A DNA stretch of 64,000 bases from Talinum fruticosum (lineage: Eukaryota > Streptophyta > Magnoliopsida > Caryophyllales > Talinaceae): the NCBI GenBank assembly GCA_021018815.1, contig JAITYX010000008.1, positions 6,570,001 to 6,634,000 of the forward strand. Reading direction: 5' to 3'. Shown here one piece after another: positions 1-12,000 of the stretch. How positions within the stretch are numbered: position 1 is the first letter of the stretch; every line of letters starts with the position of its first letter. A program made the translations under genes and the position numbers. The notes under the pieces are model-generated. The model did not search any database. It was given only the letters and a program-made list of their open reading frames with translations, and was not told the origin of the DNA.

Positions 1-296
1 GCTAATTGAATTAATTGTTTGTATTATATGTTTATATTTAACTGTTTTAGAAAAAGTGTTTGGTAAAATTAGTTGTTTCTAAAAAGATGTGAGACAAAAG
101 GCTAATTTACAAAAAGCTAATCTCAAAAAGTTATTGAAATTAGCTTTTTGAAAATGACTTTTAAGGACAAAAAACTATTACAAAAAACCAACTTACCAAA
201 CACCTTAAATAGCTTTTTGGCCAAGTCAAAAAGCCAAAACTCTCTCAAAAAGTCATTTTTTGCCAAAAAGCCATTGAAAAAGCTATTTGTCATTCT
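1..296. mobile_element. MITE-like repeat, truncated by window start
   Basis: AT-rich non-coding repeat rich in AGCTTTTTG and CAAAAAG motifs. It aligns over nearly its whole length to the reverse complement of 28488-28826, so the two are copies of one family in opposite orientation. The outer end of this copy lies outside the window. The short open frame inside (148-345) is a by-product of the repeat. The family assignment to a hAT-like MITE is inferred from the terminal GTTTGGCAAA-type motif of the other copy. Confidence 0.6.
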
Positions 297-624
297 TATG
301 TGGAAGGATTTAAATCATTATTTATATGTAATCCTTCCATCCTAAACAATACTTTCTTCGTTTTACAATACTTATTATTTTAAAGATGTTAGGGAATATC
401 GGGAAACACGAAATTCATGATAAAATTTATGCGGAAAAACCAAATTACCCCAAGGTTTCATTGAAGATGAAGAAAGTCAATGAAAAAGGGGAAAAACAAT
501 TAATAAGGACAACATTGATAAATTAATCATTTAATACTTCATATAGGAATTGTAAAGTGACAATTATTGTGAAATGAAAAAAATAGTTAAATAATTTACT
601 TAGTCCTAAAAGACATGAGTATTT

Positions 625-923
625 TGAGGCTTTTTCGACTTACATGAAAAACATCTTTATGTTTTATGTTCGTTTATGTTCTTTAATATACGTTACGTTC
701 TTTTATGTTCGTTTATATTCGTTTATGTTCGTTTGACTATGTTCGTTTATTTATATTTGTTTCTTATTTAACAACTCATTTCCGTTCGTTTATATATCGT
801 TTATATTCGTTTATGTTTGTTTATATTCTTTTATGTTTGGTTCTACGCTTTTATGTTCATTTATTTTCGTTGTGGTTTATGTTTCTCTTTATGTGTATTT
901 TTGTATAAGTTCATACAGGTCCT
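625..923. mobile_element. MITE with internal decamer array, copy A
   Basis: Starts with a motif like TTTTTCGACTTACATGAAAA and ends with GTATAAGTTCATACAGGTCC, which are diverged inverted ends. The interior is a tandem array of about 10-bp units of the type TTTATGTTCG, with variants TTTATATTCG and TTTATGTTTG. The same architecture is present, better preserved, at 34986-35253. The open frame at 705-908 simply translates the decamers. No target-site duplication is obvious. Confidence 0.65.
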
Positions 924-1346
924 TTGTCTTATGGGAGTATGAAGTGTAATATAGAAATTGGTCTAGAGCAAAGAAACGTAAAACTATTAATAATATATCT
1001 AGTAAGCTCCACGGAGAGTTTACCTAAAAGTGGTACATACAAGATGAAGAAATGCTTGTTTATCATTAATTAATGATCTTCATTAGAGCTCAAATTTCAG
1101 CCCCAGAACCAAAAGTGGTTCTCCACTAGGCAGAAACAGTATAAAGCTGCTATAAGCTACTGTAACTTTACCAATATGGTTTGCATCTATAACTGAGACA
1201 GGGGTTCATTCTAGCCAGCATCCCACATTCTGCTGCTTGGGATGATATCCACATACAATTATGAGATAATGTTTTCTTTCATGAGAAATCATATGAACAC
1301 AAGTAAAATTACACCAAAATCCTCTTCGTTCCCGGATTAGTTGGAG
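924..1346. other. intergenic, 3' flank of kinase gene
   Basis: AT-rich sequence containing the presumed 3' UTR of the minus-strand kinase gene. I see no gene, RNA or recognisable repeat in it. Confidence 0.5.
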
Positions 1347-4300
1347 TTAGAATCCAGCCCATCCAGCCGGCTGTGAAGCTGCTTTGCTCCCTAAGTTATT
1401 TGAACCACCAAATCGTTGGGAAGTGTTTCCTTCAGCAGTGGATCGAGATACTCGCGAGTTAGCAGCAGGGACTGCAGTGAAACTATCACTTTCAAAACCC
1501 CATGCATCATTGGTTGATGCCACTGAAGCATTCTGCTTGTTCTGGTGACCATTCCTCGACCTAACAGATTTTGATAAGTTGGTCACAGAAGCCTGCGAAT
1601 CGCTATTATCAGCAAAAGCCTGCCATGCCTTTGGCTCCGGTGTTGAAGAGTTCTTCTCAAACAAACCTTGCTGGAGCTCCCACACTGTGCCTTCTATTTT
1701 TTGACTCTGGCATCATACAAGTAAATTTAGTCAGAACAAATATGGTGCTTCGAGGCCAGTTATGTACATCACATGACGGTAGACCTTTGGAAGCAGACCC
1801 ATTGGCAGTTGTTCGACTTGACAACCAAAAACCTAACATGATATATAATGAAATAGTGCAACCAATTTCACACAAAACTGAATTTACCCTACCCAAACCT
1901 ATCCAACCTGAACATCTCCTGAACATCAGTGGCATGTTCTCACAAACTTATTGGTGTGGATCAACAAAGATGTGCAATAACCCAACCCAAAATGGAAGCA
2001 ACTGAACCTCCCAATAGCCCCTTTTGGCCAGAACCAAAATTAAACAGACTTGAAAATTTCCCAAATGACAAAGGAATCAAGGGTTAAAAAATAAAAGGGA
2101 AACAGTGACAAGCAGGCTACCTGAGAATTGACAGATTGATTATTGGATAATGAATGATTTTTCAGAGACTCTTTATTTGGTGATGGAGTCCTAGCGGTTA
2201 AAGCTTGCTTCAGCTCTTGTATCTCCTGACGCTGTGATCTACATATTGCTGCAAGCTTTTCATATTTTGAAGTAACCTCAGCTTTTTCCAAGTTAGCTTG
2301 CTTCAACTGCTCCCTAAGTCTTTCTATTTCAGCTAATAAGGAGTTATCCTTCCCTGACTTCCCACTGCTACCAGGACTGAGTTTTGAGCTATCAAACTCA
2401 GCAACAAAAGTATTAAAAGCCTCATTTTCAGAAGTTACTGTCCCACCAGACCTCACCTCTTTTGACCTTTCAGTGCTACGATTAAGATCACCTATGGATA
2501 TTGGAGTAGCATGGCTGGTTTCTCTCCCAGAAGAGCTAGCTCTTCCAGACAATTGATGTTTCTCAATTCGGCTTCTATCCTCTTTTATATTAGGCGATTC
2601 ATCAACGAATTTAGGTGCACTTTTGTCCTCTTTGACAAGGGAGTCCTTAGCATGCTCTGTTGACCAAAATGCACCTAAGCCACCCTTGGCAGCATTCGGA
2701 GGTGATACATTTCGAGTTGATTCACTTGATGAGGGCACAGGTGGAGGACTTCTCCGAGGCCTTGGATTAGAAGCCTTAGGTGTAGTCTTTAAAATTCCTA
2801 TCATCCAAAACTAAACATTTAGCACAAATGGAACCAACAAAAGGTTAACAAAAATCAAATGTGCAAAGGATGTAACTCAAACAAGTTATTACATAGGACA
2901 TATTGGACTCAGTAAAATCTAATCACAGATTCCAGCAGAGAGACAGCTAGTTGTGTAAAAATTCCTCCAACAGAATATTTAGAAGTACTGAATACCTTCA
3001 GTGATGTCAGAAGCTGCTTCCCGCATTTGAGGTGGCCGATCAGGTAATGACTTTTGTAATCCAACTGGTAGTTGCTCATTGACACGAAACCAAACCTGTG
3101 ACCATGAAAGCCAGTATCATGAATAAACACTAATGACAATAGTGGTATACAACAGTAATTTAATAATCCCTATATTCCCATCACACCAATGATCTAAAAC
3201 TAACCTAAGTTCATGCAGATGAATTGCCAATCAAGCAAGGTGCTTGCCTGTGTGATGTCTGGTCTGAGGTCTGGTGAAGACTGAAGCATGTCTCGAATCA
3301 GTTCAGTAACAGATGCACTGAATTTTGGTAAGTCTGGAATGCGGTAGTTGCCATTCAGAATCTGTAGCTTTGACTCTCCATCAAATGCAGATTTCAGATA
3401 GCAGATACGGTACAGCAAACATCCAAGAGCCTAGAGAGAGCAACAAAATCAAGCTAAGATGCTTTTCATATTCAACCTCTAAAATTTAGAGTCAAGCTGC
3501 ATGCAAAAGAGTTCTGCTTGAAAATTGCAGAACATAGAAGGTCAACTTACCCAAATGTCTACCTTCTCATTTATAACGTCTCTCCGGTACAGATCCCACA
3601 TCTATGTCAGACAAGAAAAAGGAGAAAAAATTTATACTTTCTTACAATCAGAGCTTAATGAACTAAGACAAGAAAGTTTTTTCAACCTCAGGTGCTCTAT
3701 ATGCAGGTGTTGTGTGCTTTCTAATGTTGTCTTCTTCCACTCCCATTTCTTCTGGCTTCTCAAAGCGCTTTTGATTGGTGGAGGTGCTTCCAAAATCACA
3801 CAATTTCCACAACCCATCTGAGCCTAACAAAAGATTCTCTGCTTTCAAGTCACTGCATGACACATGATATAAAAATCAAAAGGGAGACGACAGATGACAC
3901 AATTTTATGCAGATGGGGCACCCAATCTAGGGGCCATATCTAGACATTGTAGCATGTAGCTGGATAAGACATGGGAAAGGAAGAGGAGGTTGAGGGTACA
4001 AAAGAACTCCTCCATGCCTCTTATGGGATCTGAACTGAACTCCCTACCACAAAAGTTTGGCTTCGTCTCACTAGACCATGCCAATGATAGCAAGGTGATG
4101 AATGCATCTAGCCCAGTCGAATCCTGAGACATTGTTCTTCAAGGCAAGGAGAAACTATTGCCGGATGACCAAACCTAGTTGAGGGAGAATTAAAAAGAAT
4201 CCCAAAAGTCATAGCACAGTGAGTTGAAAAGTTTCAATGGAGTTTGTCAGAATATCTATGTGCATACATGTAGCAAGATATGATAACAAGCTACAATTGA

Positions 4301-4838
4301 GAAGGGAACCGAAGACCTATCAGCAAAAGAATTGCTAGTAGGGTAGAAAGGAACACAGAAAGCACCCTCATTACCGATGAGCGATTGGCGGAGACTGGCA
4401 GTGCATTGCAAAGACTGCATTACAGACATCCCTAAAAATTGTTAGAACTTGTTTCTCTTCAAAGTAACCGGCTCCTCTACTCTCGAGAACATACACCAAT
4501 GATCTCTCGCAAAATTCCATCACAAGAAGTGCTTCCTTGGTCCTGCCCATATCCAAAATGGTATGAGCATAAAGAGTGACAACATTAGGGTGTCCTCTAA
4601 GGGACTTCATCACTTGGATCTCCTTCATCACCAAATCCAATGACTCCTTGTCATTGCAAATGATATGCTTCAAAGCATATTGCTTGGAGGCATTTGATGC
4701 ATCTTTAGCTAGGTAAACGCAAGAGAAACCTCCTTCAGCAATGACGTTCTTGATATGAACTTTGATGTCACCAATATCAATACAGCGGCCCTCAAGACCT
4801 GTTTGTTCCTTCTGTGCAAATGGCTTAAATTTCCACAT
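1347..4838 (-). CDS. NAK/AAK1-family serine/threonine protein kinase
   Basis: Predicted 666-residue kinase in seven coding exons: 4838-4375, 3852-3687, 3601-3551, 3430-3248, 3095-2996, 2797-2121 and 1706-1347. All phases agree. The kinase domain fills about residues 25-300: glycine loop EGGFSCVY (35-42), Lys57 in YALKH, HRD 154-156 followed by LKAEN, DFG 174-176 and a YRAPE motif. After it come a Pro/Ser-rich stretch and a predicted coiled coil (about 470-525), and the protein ends in GWAGF. The HRDLKAEN and DFGS motifs and the layout match the numb-associated kinase family (AAK1/GAK), whose animal members phosphorylate adaptor proteins in clathrin endocytosis. The closest Arabidopsis relative I recall is At2g32850; its plant role is not well known. 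The last exon start (1706) was chosen because only that AG keeps frame. The start is the first ATG after a 5'-UTR intron. The fourth coding intron is GC-AG. Confidence 0.9.
3096..3247 (-). other. GC-AG intron in kinase gene
   Basis: The donor reads CAG|GCAAGC and the acceptor TCACAG|GTTTGG. Only this pair joins RPDITQ to VWFRVNEQLP, the continuous sequence expected in this kinase family. There is no GT donor in a usable frame at this place: reading on gives a short tail and a stop. Confidence 0.85.
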
Positions 4839-4871
4839 AATTGGTGATAAATACGGAGCCAGCAAAGGGCA

Positions 4872-5680
4872 CTGCACACATTAACATGTTAGCAATCCAA
4901 TTAGAATTAGACCCAAGATCTGAACACAACCTGAATCAAACCCGTCCTGATTTTTTCATCCAAAGTTAATATTTCCAAGATAAGTTTATTGAATTCAAAC
5001 ATCAACCAGTTCAAACTCGACAGGGACAAAAAATGACCCAACCCAATCTCAATCCAAATTGAAAACTCATTGACCCAAATATGACACACTAAACGAAATG
5101 TTTGCAAGTCAAGAACCAAAACAAAAGAGAAATGCCATGTGGACTCACCCATAAATTGCAAATAAGGTCACAAAACAAGCAAGAGAAATTATACAAAGTA
5201 ATTCAATTATCGACATTTATTAGATTATAACAAGCTTAGCACAAAGCCAAGTGTGGCCATCTTAGGGAATTAAAAATATAAATGATAGTTCAATTTGACT
5301 CACCTAACATGCCAATTGGTCATTATTGATGATACTAAACCAGCATCAAACATACAAATGCTCACTTCCACTCTCATGACCCAGGTTCAAATATTAGAGG
5401 CCACTATCTCATAGTTGTAAGGAGGAAAATGTCAGCGAGACAAAGCTTTGGGTCTAGGTAGTTTTTTACACCCATTCCCTTAAACCTTCAAACATAACAC
5501 TAGACCAAGATGGTGAGCTAGTGGGCTCCTATCAATACCTTTAAAAAATCATTTAAGATTTTCTTTGGTTCAATTTTGAGGTCATTTAATTTTCCACAAC
5601 TGAAACAAAACTCCCAACCTCATCCCTCCCTAACGTCTTACCTTTTGGGCAACAGCTTAGCTGTTTGAGAAACAAAATAG

Positions 5681-5716
<36 letters not shown>

Positions 5717-7151
5717 TTACCTTCCTAAATAGTGGTTTGCCTCCCTGGATTAAGTATGACAACCTTGATCAATCCTTGATGAAATTAATTACATAATTTT
5801 CTTTTCCACCAAAGTAAATCCGCACAAAGGAGCTACACCAAAACTTTATACCACCCCCCAGTACACACACAAGATGCAGTTGTCAGCTGTTTATGTGTTT
5901 GAGTACATGTTTTTGAGTGTGTACTTGTAGATCCTGAAAATTAGATCAAAGTTTAGCAACTTGACCAATCCTAGACAGAACTAATTACATAGATTATTTC
6001 TCGTGAGCAGCAAACTAAACAAAAAATCTCACCAAAACTCTATACTGGCTGTAATTGACTGATACAATCCCCCTTTTCTACAAGATCCAGTGTTTGCTGT
6101 GAAGCTAGCATTGACAGTTTCATGGTTGCAAAGAGGGGAAAACTAAGAAATTATTTTTAGGATTTCAAGTCAGCTAGGAGACCTTGTAAGATTATAATAC
6201 TATAAGGGGGCAAACCTTGGCAACTTAGCTCAGCATGTTCCGCTACAAAATTACCTCATAAAATGTGCTTGTTGAGTACCAACTTGGCTTAGGCTTAAGT
6301 GTGCAGAAGTAAAGAAGTTGATATATTGAAGAAGTGTACAAATATTTCACAAAATCATCAGTCAATCATGTTACAACTCAAAGCTTACACAGTATCATGT
6401 ATTGTCATATTGCCCAAAACTACTAAATTAAACAAAAACAACAAAAAAAAAAAACCAATATCTGCTGAGGAGCACAAAGTGGATTTATTGCATCCAATTT
6501 CACCGATCTATCAAGTGACCAAAAGATCCACCCACGATCAATCAACCACCCAAATGAAAAGGAGCAAAAAAAGCTGTTATGCCAATTAGCTGAAAGTTTC
6601 ATTATTGAGCTAAATCACATTCTCTGAACCTAGATTCGCATTCAGATGAGATGATAGTCACGAGATAAACATCGTAGTAGCAAAATGCACAATTGCAAAT
6701 CTACACTCAACTGCTTTCCCTTCCCATGTACTGAAAAAAAAAACATATATATTTATTGGGTCCTCCTCTAGAGCTATTCTCCAAATCAGCTTCCAAAAAT
6801 TGCTCATTAAGCCACAGTCGATGGACTCAATGAATCAGATCAGATCAGGATCATTTCCTAAACTTCCAAACCGATTTCAGAATTGGGTAGGCATCTGAAT
6901 GATGGTTAAGATATGGGTTTAGATCCTTGCATTCAATTGACATCTAAAACACAAATAATTCATCCAAAAAAAGGGAGAGATCCCACAATTTAGCAACATC
7001 CAAAACAAAGCATCAAACCAGAAAGCGCACATCTCAGTGGCAAACTATTCGAGAAATCATTGCACAACCCAGTGACGAGAAAGTCATGGACTTTAATTAG
7101 CAAATCGACCACCGCCGAGTAGATTCAACTAAAAGGGAAAATGGAGGTTAC
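4872..7151 (-). other. 5'-UTR intron of kinase gene
   Basis: The donor CAG|GTAACC is at 7154-7147 and the acceptor TGTGCAG|TGCCC at about 4871, leaving a 33-nt untranslated leader before the ATG at 4838. Upstream of the donor lies a GA-rich first exon (7152 to about 7300). The intron is AT-rich, holds the (TA)n tract at 5682-5713, and shows no convincing gene. Confidence 0.65.
5682..5713. repeat. (TA)n microsatellite
   Basis: An uninterrupted run of about 16 TA dinucleotides inside the 5'-UTR intron of the kinase gene. Confidence 0.9.
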
Positions 7152-7330
7152 CTGATTGAATACAAGCGTCGCAATGCAAGAGAGAGAGAGAGAGATAGAG
7201 AGAGAGGGAGGATGAAGTCGAGGAGTAGAGAAGGGCAAAGCGTTGAAGGTAAGGGAATGAAATCAAGGGGTGGAATGGAAGGCAGAGTAAAGGAATGAAA
7301 ATATCAGTAGGAGAAGAAGAAGAAGCTTTT

Positions 7331-9001
7331 TACTTTGGCTGACATGAGATTTTGTTGGAAGAGGTTAGATGCACATTGGAATTGGAGTCTTGCCAAAGTT
7401 AATCAAGTTTATATGAGAATCACTCGACCAAATGTAGGTCATTTATTTTATTTTATTTTTCCGGGTATAAAAGATCGAATTGATATACATGGATTTAAAT
7501 TCGGAAATTTGGTTATATTTTTGAGAGATTTTATCAGTTAATTTAACTTATATCCACATGAAATGTAGGTTGTTATATAATATTGTGTTAGTTATCATAT
7601 TATTTTATCATTTTTTAAAAAATTTATTAATGATTAAATAAAGGTAAAGTTCTCATAATAATACGATTTTGAATTAATTAGTCTAAATTCTTCTCAAAAA
7701 AATCACACTCAAAACTAAGAAAAATCACACTAGGGAGATAACCAAGCACACTAGGGCAGTAACCAAATCGCACTAAAACAAACTCTCGTTGAAGGTGAAC
7801 AATTTAACTCTCACAAAACCAAGATAAAATTTATTATTGATAAATATGAGAAACTAGAAAATAACTTGATCCTTTTGACAATTATAAAAATCGAGACTTG
7901 CAACCATTAATTATGGCTGATGTCAACTCTTTACCCGAACAAATGAAGGTTAGAGTTCTTCATTAGCTAGGATTTTTATCTTATGTTTTTGGTGAGAGGA
8001 GGAATAAGAGGTTATATACTACAAATTAGATCTTATATAATCCGCATTCCTAAAAGGATTGTCAAAACTATAATTTGTTCTTTTTAAATTTTTAATCCAC
8101 AATTAACTAGAATCAAGTTGAGTACTATTAATGCTCTTCACTCACCGATCCAAGTTCAATCCTCTCACAACTCAATCTAAAGACTTGATTTAGGATGACC
8201 CAGCATAAGGTTTACTTCTGTTTATGGTGACAATAAAAAACAACCATAAAGACATTCCTGCTGCTGTGAGTGACACTGTACAGCTCAAAAACTAGCAACA
8301 GCCAAAAATAGTGTCAGTGAAAAATTGTACGAAAATCCAAAATGAAAAACACTGCAGACTTTGAAAAAAATTAGGAGGTGATTTACTCAGGTGGTGGATG
8401 AGGAAGATCAGGTGGTCAACTGAGAGAATCATGGTGCTCAAATTGCTATTGGTGCCCATAGCAATGGTTATATTGATCATGTTGGTGGGGAGAAATGCTC
8501 ATTTTCAAAAGGGAAGTCACAGAAAATATCATTTTATTCACAACCAGAAATCCAACAAGTAATCCCACTGACACAACTATTACTGAAGCTTTATTCTCCA
8601 ACATCAAGAATTTAGAAAGATGTGAAATTCTCTTCAGGATAAGATGTAAGAACAGCGGCGCATTTCACTTTTCTACATCCCGCAGCCTACTTATTTATTT
8701 TGTATACCGAAAAACAAAACAAAACATAAGCAACAACAAAGATAGGTAGATAGTTTGAAGGAAATATGACAGAACAGGTCTGACTCTGACAAAGTGGCAG
8801 ATTGCTGGCCTCATACAATGGTACCACAAAACAGCTGCTGAAGATTCAGCCAAATGAGTACTCAAAATCAAGCATAAAAACGAGGCCGATAAATCATTTT
8901 CATACAAGTGATACAAGGCATCTGCTTCCAAGCCCGAGACCACCACCATGACTAGGCAAAAATCATAGAAGACAGGTCATCAAACAGAGTTCTATGTCCT
9001 T
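7331..9001. other. intergenic between kinase promoter and IIL1 3' end
   Basis: The left part upstream of the GA-rich kinase leader (7180-7330) is presumably its promoter. The rest is AT-rich, and the right end (about 8700-9001) should include the 3' UTR of the minus-strand IIL1 gene. Short open frames here (for example 8292-8480 and 8495-8749) have no recognisable product. Confidence 0.5.
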
Positions 9002-12000
9002 TTACAAGAACTCTCTTGGGTCAGTGACATAACCAGTCAATGCTGATGCTGCAGCAGTGTAAGGCGATGCTAGATATATTTGCCCTTCCTTGTGGCCCAT
9101 TCGGCCGGGAAGTTCCTATTTGTTGTCGATACACACACCTGACCATTGCATAGAAAGAAATAGGGGGTGAGGTCATTATCATATTGACAAAGAATGCGAC
9201 GTATCAACATTATCAAGCATCAAAGAATAGCCCTGGAAAATGAACTCTTAGCATTATGTTAGGTTTGGCTTAACTTCAAATCAACATTATTAAGGTTTGA
9301 AGGACTACTCAAGCAAAGACCAAAGACTTCGACTCACTTTCTCTCATTCAAATAGATGTATTTGGTCTGATATGGTACAGTACAACAAGAGACAATAGAA
9401 CGGATTAAGACCTTGATCAATAAGTGCCTTTCTTGCACTCAGCAATGCGCAAGATATGCCACCTCGGACGTTCTTGTTGTGTTGGATGCTATACATTAGA
9501 TCCCTTTACATGTTTCTTGATTTGAATTATTTAGGACTAATGGAGGATAAGGCTCATGATAGGAGTGTGTGGAGGTCTAGGAGAAGGTTGTGGATCTCGG
9601 ATGACTGGCTTCTTGCCATGTTGATGTGTGTATTGGCTTTGGCTATTATTTCACAGACTTATGTACGCTAGTAGTGTTTTGATCTTGATAGTATCAAACC
9701 TAATGTTGTTTGATGTACCTCAATTCCCTATATATATAGCTTTCATGTTTCATTAGGGTTTCAACTTTAAAATGTTTTCCTAAAATTTTTTAACGTGGGT
9801 CTTTTGGAATCAGTATCTCTACTAGTACAGATGTTTGCAGAAACAGGGCTCAAAGTTTACCCACATCAGAACCTTCTCAAGCCAGGCAAAATCAGGACCC
9901 AGACCAAGAGGAGGAGTAGTTGTATCTTATTTCTAGATTTATCTTGTATTCAAGTTAGCTCAACCTAATATCCATCAAGAGGCTCACATTCTGCTCTAAA
10001 ATTGGGTTGTCTAATAAGCTTGTCGTATTATTGAAAGAAAAAAAACAAAATCATTGTAGGTTAAGTGAATCTTGGATGGGGGCCAGGTAAGCTTGGATAA
10101 GACTGGAAAATTGGATTTGTAATATCTCAAGTATGGGTTAATATTTAAGGTCTATCAAAAAGAAAAATAAATAATGAGACAAGAAGAAAATGACCCAACT
10201 AACACAACCAAAAGAAACTATGTGCCATCCTGGTTGGATTACAAATTCGTAAGCAAAGGTCAAATTATGGCATGCGTCAATTGAAATTTTAAGTTTCACC
10301 ATGGTAGGGCCACAATAATTGAACTTTCATCCAAACAAAATTGTGATGCATACAAGCTACCATAATGGTATTCTCTCACCGTAAATAAAAGTTTCAATTT
10401 TCAAAAAAAAAAACATGCATACATCAAAGAAATAGCATCAGAAGAGCAACTAAAAGCAAGCTCCCAAAGTGCCCTAGCTAACTCACAATGAAGCAACAAT
10501 TGATGCATTGATTCAAAATCCCCTAATGGATATAAAGCACCTATCCACCAAGATCTCTCCCCTCTTTTATAAGTCATCACAAGTCAAAATATTCAAGATC
10601 TTCTGCTCCCCACTTTACCCCACTATAATGCAAACACAGGAGATATTTAATCCTGATAGGATTGAGCACAGCATCTAACTCAAAAGCTGACAAAATGTAA
10701 CAATTACAAAACACACAAATTTAGTAGAACAGGGTTATGTAACTTGCCTTTGGCTCATTCATACGTGCATAAGTGTCTCTAGGACCACCAAGGCAAGCCC
10801 CGCAACCGGGACTACCTGGTGTGTCACAACCAGCTTCTTCAAATATCTGGGCACAGGTCTTGCCGCCAGATCCAGGCACAGGAAGAGTGTAAACATCCAT
10901 CCAGACCTGAATGTCCAACCAAGAGAGTTAAATTTAAACCATTAGCCATCTAAAGTTGCCATTTCAAATTTAAGTTCTGGCACGCATGGGCAGAAACCAA
11001 ACTTTACAAACCTTCTGGGTGGCTGGGACAAGGAAGGTGGGGACTTTGACCTTTTTCCCCTGCAAACAGATCAATGAACATTAAGCAAATAGTTCAATGA
11101 ACAGTTCTCTTTTTCCATGTATGTACTATTAGCAAAATCTCTTCAGCTATGATTCAAAGGAAATCAAGCACCACCACCACCCCCTCCCCCAAAAAAAGGA
11201 TTTCAAAATGCACTACAAACGAATAAAGAAACACTGATGAAAAGATTATCCTGAAAGCTTTCAACAAAAACATTTTAAGACGATATCATCAATGTAGCCA
11301 TGCCACTCTTGGACACCTCCTCCCAAAAACCACCAGTGGCCATTCGGCCAGAGTTTAACACAGCACAAGGATGAATATACGGTATATAGATGTTTGCTAT
11401 GTTACTTGGGCTTGACTGTCATATCCAATGAATTAAGTGTAGGAGTAACAGACTATCAGCCTAGCCTATCTTCCGAAATTATACCATAATAATGAAGATG
11501 AAGTGTCAAGTATCATAATCATGCTGGAGGGTCAAGCTTTCAAAATAAGGACTAGATATTATACAAGTATTCTAAGCATCATGGTCCGTATGCTCAGTTT
11601 CTAGGGTGCCTTCCTCAGTTTTCATAATGGGTGGTTCACACTCATCCACATAATGCCTGTGTCCTTTCATCATCAGTGTAAATGCTCTTATACCTTGTAG
11701 TATTTCATAATTTCATATATGATTCTTAATATACTAACATTGCAGCTGGTGTGTGTGTCCATACCAATCAGATTTCTTTATCTTCTCCTCTAACTCCCTG
11801 TTAAGGTTTTTTCTCAACTAAATCCATAAGAAAATTTCAAGAATAAAGTCCCGTTCTTTTTCATAGAGAAATATGATTTCCACTCCTTCTCACTTCTGGA
11901 AAAATCTCAGTCCTTCCTATTCCTTCCCACTCGTCCCCTCCGAGGCACTGACGTGGTAGCCTCATGACGAAACGCACCTAGGCGCGCCTCAGATGGGCTT

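Noticed and set aside
705..908. 67-codon frame as a small membrane protein
   Set aside because: It is a direct translation of the TTTATGTTCG decamer array; the same happens at 34897-35247.
3905..4130. possible antisense tRNA-derived SINE in a kinase intron
   Set aside because: CACTAGACCATGCC resembles a SINE promoter box in reverse, but the second box is poor and no tail or duplication is seen. The similar hint at 5370-5500 is equally weak.
9456..9671. 71-codon frame with [12 protein letters not shown] residues as a LINE reverse-transcriptase remnant
   Set aside because: Too short and without catalytic motifs; the resemblance is from memory and weak.
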